A DNA stretch of 10,370 nucleotides from Acetobacteraceae bacterium (GTDB lineage Bacteria; Pseudomonadota; Alphaproteobacteria; Acetobacterales; Acetobacteraceae), in assembly GCA_027311485.1 (NCBI GenBank), contig DAICYU010000090.1:1-10370 (forward strand), read 5' to 3'. A model generated the notes under the pieces. It saw only the letters and a list, made by a program, of their open reading frames with translations, was not told the DNA's origin and ran no database searches. How positions within the stretch are numbered: position 1 is the first letter of the stretch; each line of letters begins with the position of its first letter. Positions 1 through 6,494 of this stretch are shown here, one piece after another. The translations under genes were made by a program, and so were the position numbers.

Positions 1-1203
1 ATGGCGACCAACAATCGCCTCCGGCAAGCCAAGTTCGCGCCCCAGCGCCCGCACCTCGTCCTTGAACAGTTCACGCAGAGGCTCAACCAGTTGCATCCGC
101 ATCCGGTCCGGCAGACCGCCGACGTTATGGTGGGACTTGATTGTCACCGACGGCCCACCCGTGAAGCTGACGCTTTCGATGACGTCCGGGTACAGAGTGC
201 CCTGCGCCAGGAAATCGGCGCCGCCGATCTTGGCAGCTTCCTCCTCAAAGACTTCGATGAACAGGCGGCCGATCGTCTTCCGCTTGGTCTCCGGATCGGT
301 CACGCCCTCCAGCGCCGCCAGGAACAAGTCCGATGCATCGCGATGCACAAGCTTGATGTTGAAGCGGTCCCGGAATGTGTCCACCACCTGGTCCGCTTCG
401 CCGTGCCGCAGCAGGCCATGATCGACAAAGATGCAGGTCAGTTGATCGCCAATCGCCTCGTGGATCAGCACCGCAGCCACGGACGAGTCCACGCCCCCCG
501 ACAGCCCGCAGATAACCCGGCCGCTGCCCACCTGGGCGCGGATGCGAGCGATCTCCGTCGCGCGAAAGCCTGCCATCGTCCAGGACCCGGACAGGCCGAC
601 GACACCATGGGTGAAATTGCGCAGCAACTGCGCGCCGTGCGGGGTGTGCACGACTTCGGGATGGAACTGGACGCCGTAGAACCGGCGCTCATCATCAGCG
701 ATGGCAGCAAACGGTGCGCCTGGGCTGGTGGCCACAGCCCGGAAACCGGCTGGCAATCGCGTGACGCGGTCGCCATGACTCATCCAGACCTGTTCACGGC
801 TGCCTGCGGTCCACACGTCGCGGAACAGCCCGCACGCCCCCACCACATCGACGAAGGCGCGGCCGAACTCCCGATGATCGGACGGTTCGACGGCACCGCC
901 GAGTTGCTGGCACAGCAGTTGCTCGCCATAGCAGATGCCCAGGATCGGCACGCCCATCCTGAACACCTCCGCCGGCGCCAGGGGCGCAACCGCCTCATGC
1001 ACCGAGGCCGGGCCACCGGACAGGATAATGCCCCGCGGCCGCCAGGCCGTGATCCGTTCGGCGGACGCTGTAAATGGCCAGATTTCGCAATACACGCCGG
1101 ACTCACGCAGGCGGCGTGCAATCAGTTGAGTCACCTGGCTGCCGAAATCCAGGATCAGGATGCGTTCATCGGTGTCGGCGGGATCAGGCAGGGATTGAGT
1201 CAT
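1..1203 (-). CDS. guaA: GMP synthase (glutamine-hydrolysing), C-terminus cut off by window edge
   Basis: It converts XMP to GMP using glutamine and ATP, the last step of guanine nucleotide synthesis in the cytosol. The 401 visible residues begin MTQSLPDPAD. The N-terminal class I glutamine amidotransferase domain (about 14-200) has ILDFGSQVTQLIARR near the start, the nucleophile Cys91 in GICYGEQ, and the His181/Glu183 pair in QFHPEV. The ATP pyrophosphatase domain follows, with the PP-loop SGGVDSS at 235-241 and the downstream AQGTLYPDVIES and KSHHNVGGLP blocks. Full-length family members are about 520 residues, so roughly 120, including the dimerisation domain, lie beyond position 1. The ATG at 1203 is chosen because it places the FGSQ block at the usual distance from the N-terminus. 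In-frame TTG, GTG and ATG codons lie up to 45 bases upstream (to 1248), and no strong ribosome binding site separates them. It lies 67 bases after the SDR gene on the same strand, so co-transcription is possible. Confidence 0.97.
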   Translation of the reverse strand, partial: MTQSLPDPADTDERILILDFGSQVTQLIARRLRESGVYCEIWPFTASAERITAWRPRGIILSGGPASVHEAVAPLAPAEVFRMGVPILGICYGEQLLCQQLGGAVEPSDHREFGRAFVDVVGACGLFRDVWTAGSREQVWMSHGDRVTRLPAGFRAVATSPGAPFAAIADDERRFYGVQFHPEVVHTPHGAQLLRNFTHGVVGLSGSWTMAGFRATEIARIRAQVGSGRVICGLSGGVDSSVAAVLIHEAIGDQLTCIFVDHGLLRHGEADQVVDTFRDRFNIKLVHRDASDLFLAALEGVTDPETKRKTIGRLFIEVFEEEAAKIGGADFLAQGTLYPDVIESVSFTGGPSVTIKSHHNVGGLPDRMRMQLVEPLRELFKDEVRALGRELGLPEAIVGRH

Positions 1204-1270
1204 GACATGGGTCACCAATGCTTGATCCGCCGCCTTGGACCACGCCATCCGGCCAAACGCAAGCGTGTCG

Positions 1271-2023
1271 TCAGGTCAGGAATACACCGCCATTCACATG
1301 CAGCGTCTGCCCGGTGATGTACCGCCCGTCCGGACCGGCCAGGAACCGCACGGCGGCCGATATCTCCTCCACCGCCGCCTTGCGCCCCAGGGGAATGCCT
1401 TTCTCCGCCAGGGTGCTGGGCATCGTGCCGGCCGAGGCGCCGCGAACCGTGTCCACCGCCCCCGGCGCCACACTGTTGCAGGTGATCTGGTGCGGCGCGA
1501 GTTCAATCGCCAAGGCCCGCATCAGCCCCTCCAGACCGGCTTTGGAAGCAGATACATGGCAGCGGTTGGCGGTGCCGACATGGGTGGAGATGCCGGACAG
1601 CGCGACAATCGAACCGCCGCCGCGGCCGATCATCTGCGGCACCGCCGCGCGGGCCAGGATGAAGGCACCGTCCAACGCCACCGAGAGGATTTCCCGCCAC
1701 TCGGCGAATGACATGTCCAGGAATTTCGTCTGCCGGCGCAGGCCGGCGTTGCTGACCAGGATGTCGAGGCCGCCGAACGCCGCGACGGCATCTTCCACCA
1801 TCCGTTGCGTCGCCGCGGGGTCGGACACGTCAGCGATGCAGCCAATCGCACGCCCGCCGGACGCCGTGATTTCACCGACCACCGCGTCCACTGCCGTCCG
1901 GTCGCTGCGCCCGTTCACCACCACGGCGGCTCCGCGGGCCGCGAAGTCCAACGCGATGGTGCGGCCGATATTCTTGCCGGCGCCGGTGACCAGCGCGACC
2001 TTGTTGGCGAAAACCGGTTCCAT
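1271..2023 (-). CDS. SDR-family oxidoreductase lacking the catalytic tyrosine
   Basis: This 250-residue protein has a complete classical short-chain dehydrogenase fold. It shows the Rossmann motif TGAGKNIG (13-20), the SNAG block (91-94), Ser143 in the ALSGIS strand, Lys161 in VSASKAG, the NSVAPGAVDT loop after it, and a C-terminal ITGQTLHVNGG. Such proteins normally use NAD(P)H to oxidise or reduce alcohol/ketone pairs through a Ser-Tyr-x3-Lys centre. Here the residue four before the lysine is Val157 (codon GTA), so the standard proton donor is absent. The ATG at 2023 shares its A with the TGA stop of the upstream GMC gene, and an AGG lies 7 bases ahead of it. A TTG at 2026 is a less likely start. 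The overlap suggests translational coupling and a shared substrate pathway with the GMC enzyme. The fold is certain; the substrate, and whether it is catalytically active, are unknown. Confidence 0.92.
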   Translation of the reverse strand: MEPVFANKVALVTGAGKNIGRTIALDFAARGAAVVVNGRSDRTAVDAVVGEITASGGRAIGCIADVSDPAATQRMVEDAVAAFGGLDILVSNAGLRRQTKFLDMSFAEWREILSVALDGAFILARAAVPQMIGRGGGSIVALSGISTHVGTANRCHVSASKAGLEGLMRALAIELAPHQITCNSVAPGAVDTVRGASAGTMPSTLAEKGIPLGRKAAVEEISAAVRFLAGPDGRYITGQTLHVNGGVFLT

Positions 2024-3627
2024 CAAGCCGCCTGCAGGATCATATCCGCCCCTTTCTCCGCGATCATGATGACCGCCGCGTTGGTGTTGCCCGAGATGAC
2101 CGTCGGCATGATGGACGCATCAATCACCCGAAGTCCGGTCAGGCCCTTCACCTTCAGATCGATATCGACCACCGCCTTCGACCCCGGTCCCATCATGCAT
2201 GTGCTGGTCTGGTGGAAGGTCGTCCCGGCCGTGGCGCGAACATGCTCCAGCAGATCATAATCGGTTGTCGCCTTCGGACCGGGGTAGATCTCCTCCCGGC
2301 AGAACCGCTGCATCGCCTTGCTCGCAAAAATCCTCCGGCTCACCTTCAATCCCGCGACGATCGTGTCCCGGTCGGCCTGGGTGGAGAGGTAATTCGGCTG
2401 CATCGCCGGCGGCCGCGTCGGGTCGGGCGAGGTGATGCGCAGCCAACCCCGGCTTTCCGGCCGGCATGGGATTGCGACCAGTGTGCAACCTGGAAAAGGA
2501 TGCATCGGCCCGCCCGTCTTCTCGGCGCTGCCAGCGAGGAACTGGTATTGCACGTCCGGACTGTCCAATTCCGGCCGGGTCTTCACGAACAGCCCGATCG
2601 GGGCGGCGCCTGTCATCAACGGCCCCTTTCGGGCGGCGATCCACTCGGCCCCGGCCCACAGGCGGCGCGCCCAGTTGTGGTAGATCTCGTTCATCGTCAG
2701 CGTGCCGTCGACGCAGCGATGAATGACGCGGCCGCCGATATGATCCTGCAGGTTTTCCCCGACACCCGGCAGATCGTGGTTCACCTCGATACCCAATGGC
2801 TGCAGATGTCCGCCGGGCCCGATGCCGGACAGTTGAAGGATCTGGGGAGAATTGATCGCACCGCCGCACAGCAGCACCTCACGCCTCGCCCGTACCTTAC
2901 GGATCGCGCCGTCCTGGCTGTATTCGATGCCAACGGCGCGACGGCCTTCCAGCAGCACCCGATGGGTCAGCGCACGCACCTCAACCGTCAGGTTTGACCG
3001 CTTGCGGGCTGGATGCAGGTAGGCCACAGCGGCCGAACAGCGACGACGCCCCTTCACCGTCAACTGCAACGGCCCAACACCTTCCTGCTCGGCACCATTA
3101 AAATCGGGATTGAACGGATAACCAGATTCCTGCGCACCGGCGATGAAGGCGTCGTGCAACGGATTGTCGGTCCTCAGATCGGAAACGCCCAGCGGCCCGC
3201 CTTTGCCGTGAAATTCGTTGGCACCGTGTTCCTGGTCCTCGGCTTTCCTGAAATACGGCAGCACATCGTCATAGGACCATCCGGCGTTGCCCAACTGACG
3301 CCACATGTCGAAATCCTGCCGCTGGCCGCGGATGTAGATCAACCCGTTGATCGAGGACGACCCTCCCAGCACCTTGCCGCGTGGCCAGGAGATACGGCGA
3401 TCGTGCATCTCCGGCACAGGCTCGGTTTCGAAGTACCAGGCGACTTTCGGGTTGTAGATGTTGCGGTAGAAGCCGGCCGGGATGTGAATCCAGGGATCGG
3501 TATCCTTGCCGCCAGCCTCCAGCAGCAGGACCCGCGTGTTCGGATCGGCACTGAGCCGGTTGGCCAGCACGCAGCCGGCCGATCCGGCACCGACGATGAT
3601 GAAGTCGTATTCCTGCCCCGGCGCCAT
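2023..3627 (-). CDS. GMC-family FAD oxidoreductase (choline dehydrogenase-like)
   Basis: This 534-residue flavoprotein oxidises a primary alcohol, polyol or similar substrate using bound FAD. The length is typical of bacterial choline-dehydrogenase-like GMC enzymes. Visible motifs are the dinucleotide-binding GAGSAG (13-18) with Glu37 in LLLEAGG, GMC signature 1 around 82-101 (PRGKVLGGSSSING core), GMC signature 2 at about 255-270 (GGAINSPQILQLSGIG), and the C-terminal catalytic region with His472 in FHQTSTCMMG and Asn516 in SGNTNA. No signal peptide or membrane anchor is seen, so it is probably cytosolic or peripherally membrane-associated. The ATG at 3627 gives MAPGQEYDFIIVGAG, the normal N-terminus for the family, though the ribosome binding site is weak. 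The stop codon overlaps the SDR start by one base. GMC substrate specificity cannot be read from sequence, so choline is only the best-known family example and betA is not assigned. No betaine aldehyde dehydrogenase or betI regulator is nearby. Confidence 0.94.
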   Translation of the reverse strand: MAPGQEYDFIIVGAGSAGCVLANRLSADPNTRVLLLEAGGKDTDPWIHIPAGFYRNIYNPKVAWYFETEPVPEMHDRRISWPRGKVLGGSSSINGLIYIRGQRQDFDMWRQLGNAGWSYDDVLPYFRKAEDQEHGANEFHGKGGPLGVSDLRTDNPLHDAFIAGAQESGYPFNPDFNGAEQEGVGPLQLTVKGRRRCSAAVAYLHPARKRSNLTVEVRALTHRVLLEGRRAVGIEYSQDGAIRKVRARREVLLCGGAINSPQILQLSGIGPGGHLQPLGIEVNHDLPGVGENLQDHIGGRVIHRCVDGTLTMNEIYHNWARRLWAGAEWIAARKGPLMTGAAPIGLFVKTRPELDSPDVQYQFLAGSAEKTGGPMHPFPGCTLVAIPCRPESRGWLRITSPDPTRPPAMQPNYLSTQADRDTIVAGLKVSRRIFASKAMQRFCREEIYPGPKATTDYDLLEHVRATAGTTFHQTSTCMMGPGSKAVVDIDLKVKGLTGLRVIDASIMPTVISGNTNAAVIMIAEKGADMILQAA

Positions 3628-3640
3628 AATCCGTTTCCCC

Positions 3641-3660
3641 GGCTGCCATTTATAGCAGCC
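3641..3660 (-). promoter_or_regulatory. Hairpin containing a TATAAA box upstream of the GMC gene
   Basis: A perfect inverted repeat, GGCTGC and GCAGCC separated by 8 bases, lies in the 69-base gap between the glycosyltransferase stop and the GMC start. On the minus strand its loop reads TATAAATG, which resembles a -10 box 14-20 bases before the GMC ATG region. No convincing -35 hexamer is found 16-18 bases further upstream, and no T-run follows, so it is not an intrinsic terminator. It could be an operator, an mRNA hairpin or chance. Observed repeat; function is inference. Confidence 0.25.
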
Positions 3661-3696
3661 AGTGAAGCGGAACGGGCGCGGCTTGACCAGTCCCGC

Positions 3697-4749
3697 TTAG
3701 GTCACCACGCGAAGGGCCGGACGGGACCGCAGGGCGACGCGGCGATACAGGGAAATATAGTCCTCGGCCATGCGGCGGGCGGTGAAGCGTTCCTCGAACC
3801 GCGCGCGGATGGCGACCGGCGACAGGCTGTCGAGGCGCGACAGCGCGGCTACGGCAGCGGTTTCATCATGAACGATATAGCCGGTCACGCCGTGGTCGAT
3901 GACCTCTGGGACCGATCCGGCCGGAAACGCGATGGTCGGCGTGCCGCAGGCCATGGCCTCGATCATCACCAGCCCGAACGGCTCCGGCCAGTCGATCGGC
4001 AGCAGCATCGCCTTGGCGCCACTCAGGAATGCCGGCTTTTCGGCATCGCCGATTTCGCCGATCATTTCGATCTGGTCACCGTCGATCATCGGGCGGATCG
4101 TCGTTTCAAAATATTCCCGATCGGCACGATCCACCTTTGCGGCGATCTTCAGCTTCAGCCCAGCCTGTCGAGCGATGCGGATCGCCCGGTCCGGCGACTT
4201 CTCCGGGCAGATGCGGCCGAGGAACGCCAGATAGTCGCGCGGCATGGAGCGTGGGGTCAGCAGGTCCGGCGGCAAGCCATGATGGACGGTGCCGATAAAG
4301 TTGGCGCGTGGCAACGGGCGGCGCTGCGCGTCGGAGATCGATACCAACGGGGCGTGCGGGAAGTCGTCATAGACATGGGTCAGCTCCGGCAGATCAAGCC
4401 GGCCATGCAACGTTGTCAGGAACGGCGTCGGCTGGCGAGCCAACAGCGAAAAGGGCCAGTAATCCAGATGGCAGTGCAGTACGTCGAACTCATGCGCACG
4501 GCGGGCGATCAATTCCAGCAGCAGGCACAGCGGCGCCATCTGATCGCGCAACGTGGTATCAAAGCGCAAAGCACACGGCCAGGCGGATGCTAATTTTGCA
4601 TCCGTTACGGAGTCACCGCTGGCAAACAGCGTGACATCATGCCCCATGGCGACAAGTTCTTCCGTCAGGTACGACACCACTCGCTCGGTTCCGCCGTAGG
4701 TGCGCGGCGGAACGGATTCGGTTAGTGGCGCGATCTGGGCTATACGCAT
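3697..4749 (-). CDS. Glycosyltransferase family 4 (GT-B fold)
   Basis: This 350-residue soluble retaining glycosyltransferase should move a sugar from a nucleotide-sugar donor to an acceptor that cannot be named from sequence. The N-terminal Rossmann lobe starts MRIAQIAPLTESVPPRTYGGTE; the PPRTYGGTE segment is the glycine-rich loop typical of a GT4 subgroup. The C-terminal donor lobe has FLGRICPEKSPDRAI (about 176-190) and the GT4 E-x7-E motif with Glu256 and Glu264 in EPFGLVMIE, followed by AMACGTPTIAF and GSVPEVI. No membrane segment or signal peptide is evident. The ATG at 4749 is preceded by GAGGAG 10 bases upstream; a TTG at 4755, two codons earlier, is closer to that site and cannot be ruled out. 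It is divergent from otsA, which suggests but does not prove a linked role in glucoside or stress-sugar metabolism. Family assignment is firm; role unknown. Confidence 0.92.
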   Translation of the reverse strand: MRIAQIAPLTESVPPRTYGGTERVVSYLTEELVAMGHDVTLFASGDSVTDAKLASAWPCALRFDTTLRDQMAPLCLLLELIARRAHEFDVLHCHLDYWPFSLLARQPTPFLTTLHGRLDLPELTHVYDDFPHAPLVSISDAQRRPLPRANFIGTVHHGLPPDLLTPRSMPRDYLAFLGRICPEKSPDRAIRIARQAGLKLKIAAKVDRADREYFETTIRPMIDGDQIEMIGEIGDAEKPAFLSGAKAMLLPIDWPEPFGLVMIEAMACGTPTIAFPAGSVPEVIDHGVTGYIVHDETAAVAALSRLDSLSPVAIRARFEERFTARRMAEDYISLYRRVALRSRPALRVVT

Positions 4750-4762
4750 AATCAAATGGCTC

Positions 4763-4785
4763 CTCGGCCGCTTTTCACTCGGCCG
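4763..4785 (-). repeat. Tandem 8-bp repeat with hairpin potential in the glycosyltransferase leader
   Basis: CTCGGCCG occurs twice on the plus strand, at 4763-4770 and 4778-4785, with a 15-base period. Because CGGCCG is its own reverse complement, the two copies can also pair as a 6-bp stem with a 9-base loop in the minus-strand mRNA. The second arm of that stem, in transcript order, abuts the GAGGAG ribosome binding site of the glycosyltransferase. It may be an operator or a translational control hairpin. GC-rich background makes chance occurrence quite possible. Confidence 0.3.
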
Positions 4786-4812
4786 AACATGTTGACCGGT
4801 TCGGGTTTTTTT
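4783..4812 (+). terminator. Terminator- or attenuator-shaped hairpin with T-run
   Basis: On the plus strand CCGAAC (4783-4788) pairs with GTTCGG (4799-4804) across a 10-base loop, followed at once (after one G) by seven Ts at 4806-4812. This is the layout of a factor-independent terminator, though the 6-bp stem is short and the loop long. No plus-strand gene lies upstream within the window. If real, it would stop antisense transcription leaving the glycosyltransferase region, or act as a leader attenuator for otsA if the otsA promoter lies upstream of it. The loop region also includes the perfect palindrome AACATGTT (4786-4793). Confidence 0.35.
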
Positions 4813-4898
4813 GCGGCGAACCTTGTCTTAAAGCCGCCCTTGTCGCAGTCCTCACGCCCAAGTGACCGCGATAACGGGACGACGCGGCTTCGGTTGCG

Positions 4899-4927
4899 TT
4901 TACATCGTGTGTGGTGGGTTGCCTCAA
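4899..4927 (-). promoter_or_regulatory. Candidate sigma70-like promoter for the glycosyltransferase gene
   Basis: On the minus strand TTGAGG (4927-4922) and TGTAAA (4904-4899) are separated by exactly 17 bases; each matches 4 of 6 consensus positions. Transcription from here would give a leader of about 140 bases that crosses the hairpins at 4763-4804. The hexamers are weak and the call rests only on spacing and position. Confidence 0.22.
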
Positions 4928-4933
4928 GGCAAC
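4918..4933 (+). promoter_or_regulatory. Hairpin just upstream of the otsA ribosome binding site
   Basis: GTTGCC and GGCAAC form a perfect 6-bp stem with a TCAA tetraloop. The stem ends 12 bases before the strong GGGAGG ribosome binding site at 4946-4951, which itself lies 9 bases before the otsA ATG at 4961. It overlaps the candidate minus-strand -35 box, so a protein binding here could affect both divergent genes. There is no T-run, so it is not an intrinsic terminator. Confidence 0.35.
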
Positions 4934-4960
4934 ACACTCAATTGCGGGAGGTGCTGACCA

Positions 4961-6367
4961 ATGGGCCGACTGGTCGTCGTTTCGAATCGCGTGCCACTTC
5001 CGTCTGAGCGCGGCGCCAAGGCCGGCGGACTTGCAGTGGCGCTCGCAGATGCGCTACAGCCCGGATCTCTGTGGTTCGGCTGGAGCGGGCGGCGTAACGC
5101 GCGCGGTTCAGCGGTGACGCATGTGCAACGGTCGGATGGTATCACTTATGCAACAGTTGATCTGACCGAAGCGGATTATCATTCCTTTTACGTAAATTTC
5201 TCCAACGGCGCGCTGTGGCCCCTGCTGCACTACCGGCTTGGGCTGATCGATTTCAAATCCGAGGATTACGACGGCTATCGTTCGGTCAACCGGCAGTTTG
5301 CGGCGGCGCTGCAGCCGCTACTACGCGCCGATGACCTGATATGGGTGCATGATTATCATCTGATACCGCTGGCAGCCGAGTTGCGCGGCATGGGTGTGAA
5401 GAACCGGATCGGCTTCTTCCTGCATACGCCATTCGTGCCGCCCGATATATTTCATGGTATGCCGCGTTCGGTCGAACTGCTGACCAATCTGTGCGCCTAC
5501 GACGTGGTGGGCTTCCACACACGTGGCTACCGCGCGTCGTTCCTCGATTGCGTGGCCGAAACGCTGGGTATTCATCCGGATCCGGACGGCCGTTTCGTCT
5601 GGCGTGGGCATGCAGTTCGCGCGATCGTCGATCCAATCGGGATCGACGCCGACAGCTTTGCCGCCTGTGCCCGGGAAGCCGCCAAAAGCTCTGACGCCCG
5701 GCTGCTGCGGGAGAGTCTGGGCCGCGGCGCATTGGCGATCGGCGTGGACCGGCTGGACTATTCCAAGGGTCTGGTCAACCGGTTCCAAGCGATCGGCCGC
5801 TTCTTCGGCAACTACCCCCAGCATCGGCGGGAGATCAGCTTTCTGCAGGTCGCCGCGCGGTCGCGTGAAGACCAGGGCGCCTATCAGCGGCTGCGGCGTG
5901 AGCTGGATCAGATCGTGGGAGACCTGAACGGCCGGTATTCGGAATTCGATTGGACACCGCTGCGCTACATGACACGGGCGGTCAAGCGCGACACCCTTGC
6001 AGGGTTCTTCCGGATTTCGCGGTTGGGCATCGTCACGCCGTTGCGTGACGGCATGAACCTGGTAGCCAAGGAGTATATCGCCGCGCAAGATCCCAATGAT
6101 CCAGGCGTGCTGATCCTGTCCCGCTTCGCCGGCGCGGCCGAGGAGATGACGGAAGCACTGATCGTGAACCCATACGACGCCGACGAGGTCGCCGAAGCGA
6201 TGCACATCGGCCTGTCGATGGATCTGGAGGAACGGCGCGAACGTTGGCAGGCGTTGTATGACAAGGTGACAGGCAGCACCGCAAGGCGCTTCTGCACCGT
6301 GTTCCTGAACCACCTGGGCCACGCCGACCTGCAGCCGGAGCGACCGACGTTGCGCGCGATCTCCTGA
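4961..6367 (+). CDS. otsA: Trehalose-6-phosphate synthase (UDP-glucose-dependent, GT20)
   Basis: It joins glucose from UDP-glucose to glucose-6-phosphate, giving trehalose-6-phosphate, the first step of OtsAB trehalose synthesis in the cytosol. The 468 residues match the usual length. Substrate-binding residues known from E. coli OtsA are visible: Arg10 in VVSNRVP, Gly22-Gly23 in KAGGL, Tyr77, Trp86, Asp131 in VHDYHLIPLA, His155 in FFLHTPF, Arg264 and Lys269 in GVDRLDYSKGL, and Asp363 in LRDGMNLVAKEY, followed by LILSRFAGAAEEM. There is no fused phosphatase domain. The start at 4961 is supported by GGGAGG 9 bases upstream and by alignment of the first motif. Trehalose normally protects against osmotic or desiccation stress, and the dehydrogenases in the window do not contradict that, but no stress promoter is clear. 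No otsB follows; the next gene encodes a TonB protein. Confidence 0.97.
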   Translation: MGRLVVVSNRVPLPSERGAKAGGLAVALADALQPGSLWFGWSGRRNARGSAVTHVQRSDGITYATVDLTEADYHSFYVNFSNGALWPLLHYRLGLIDFKSEDYDGYRSVNRQFAAALQPLLRADDLIWVHDYHLIPLAAELRGMGVKNRIGFFLHTPFVPPDIFHGMPRSVELLTNLCAYDVVGFHTRGYRASFLDCVAETLGIHPDPDGRFVWRGHAVRAIVDPIGIDADSFAACAREAAKSSDARLLRESLGRGALAIGVDRLDYSKGLVNRFQAIGRFFGNYPQHRREISFLQVAARSREDQGAYQRLRRELDQIVGDLNGRYSEFDWTPLRYMTRAVKRDTLAGFFRISRLGIVTPLRDGMNLVAKEYIAAQDPNDPGVLILSRFAGAAEEMTEALIVNPYDADEVAEAMHIGLSMDLEERRERWQALYDKVTGSTARRFCTVFLNHLGHADLQPERPTLRAIS

Positions 6368-6494
6368 CGTCGGGACCATCCGGTCGCGGCCAGGATAACG
6401 TCCGCCGCCGCGTCCACGGTGCTTGCGGATAAGGCGAGACATCCTTTCCGACTCAGGTATAACCCGCGTCAAGGATGTGCTTGTACGAGGTCAT

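Noticed and set aside
1..1317. 438-codon plus-strand open frame
   Set aside because: It is exactly antisense to guaA, whose minus-strand translation carries full GATase and PP-loop motifs; the plus-strand product has no recognisable domain and is a GC-driven shadow.
1218..2069. 283-codon plus-strand open frame
   Set aside because: Antisense to the SDR gene; low-complexity Arg/Pro/Ala/Ser-rich composition typical of shadows in GC-rich DNA.
2023..3627. Calling the GMC gene betA
   Set aside because: GMC signatures do not fix the substrate, and no other betaine-synthesis gene is adjacent.
3013..4593. 526-codon plus-strand open frame
   Set aside because: It spans the antisense of two unrelated genes (GMC and GT4) including their intergenic gap, and its product has no family features.
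5321..6472. 383-codon minus-strand open frame
   Set aside because: Antisense shadow of otsA, which has all its substrate-binding residues in the plus frame.
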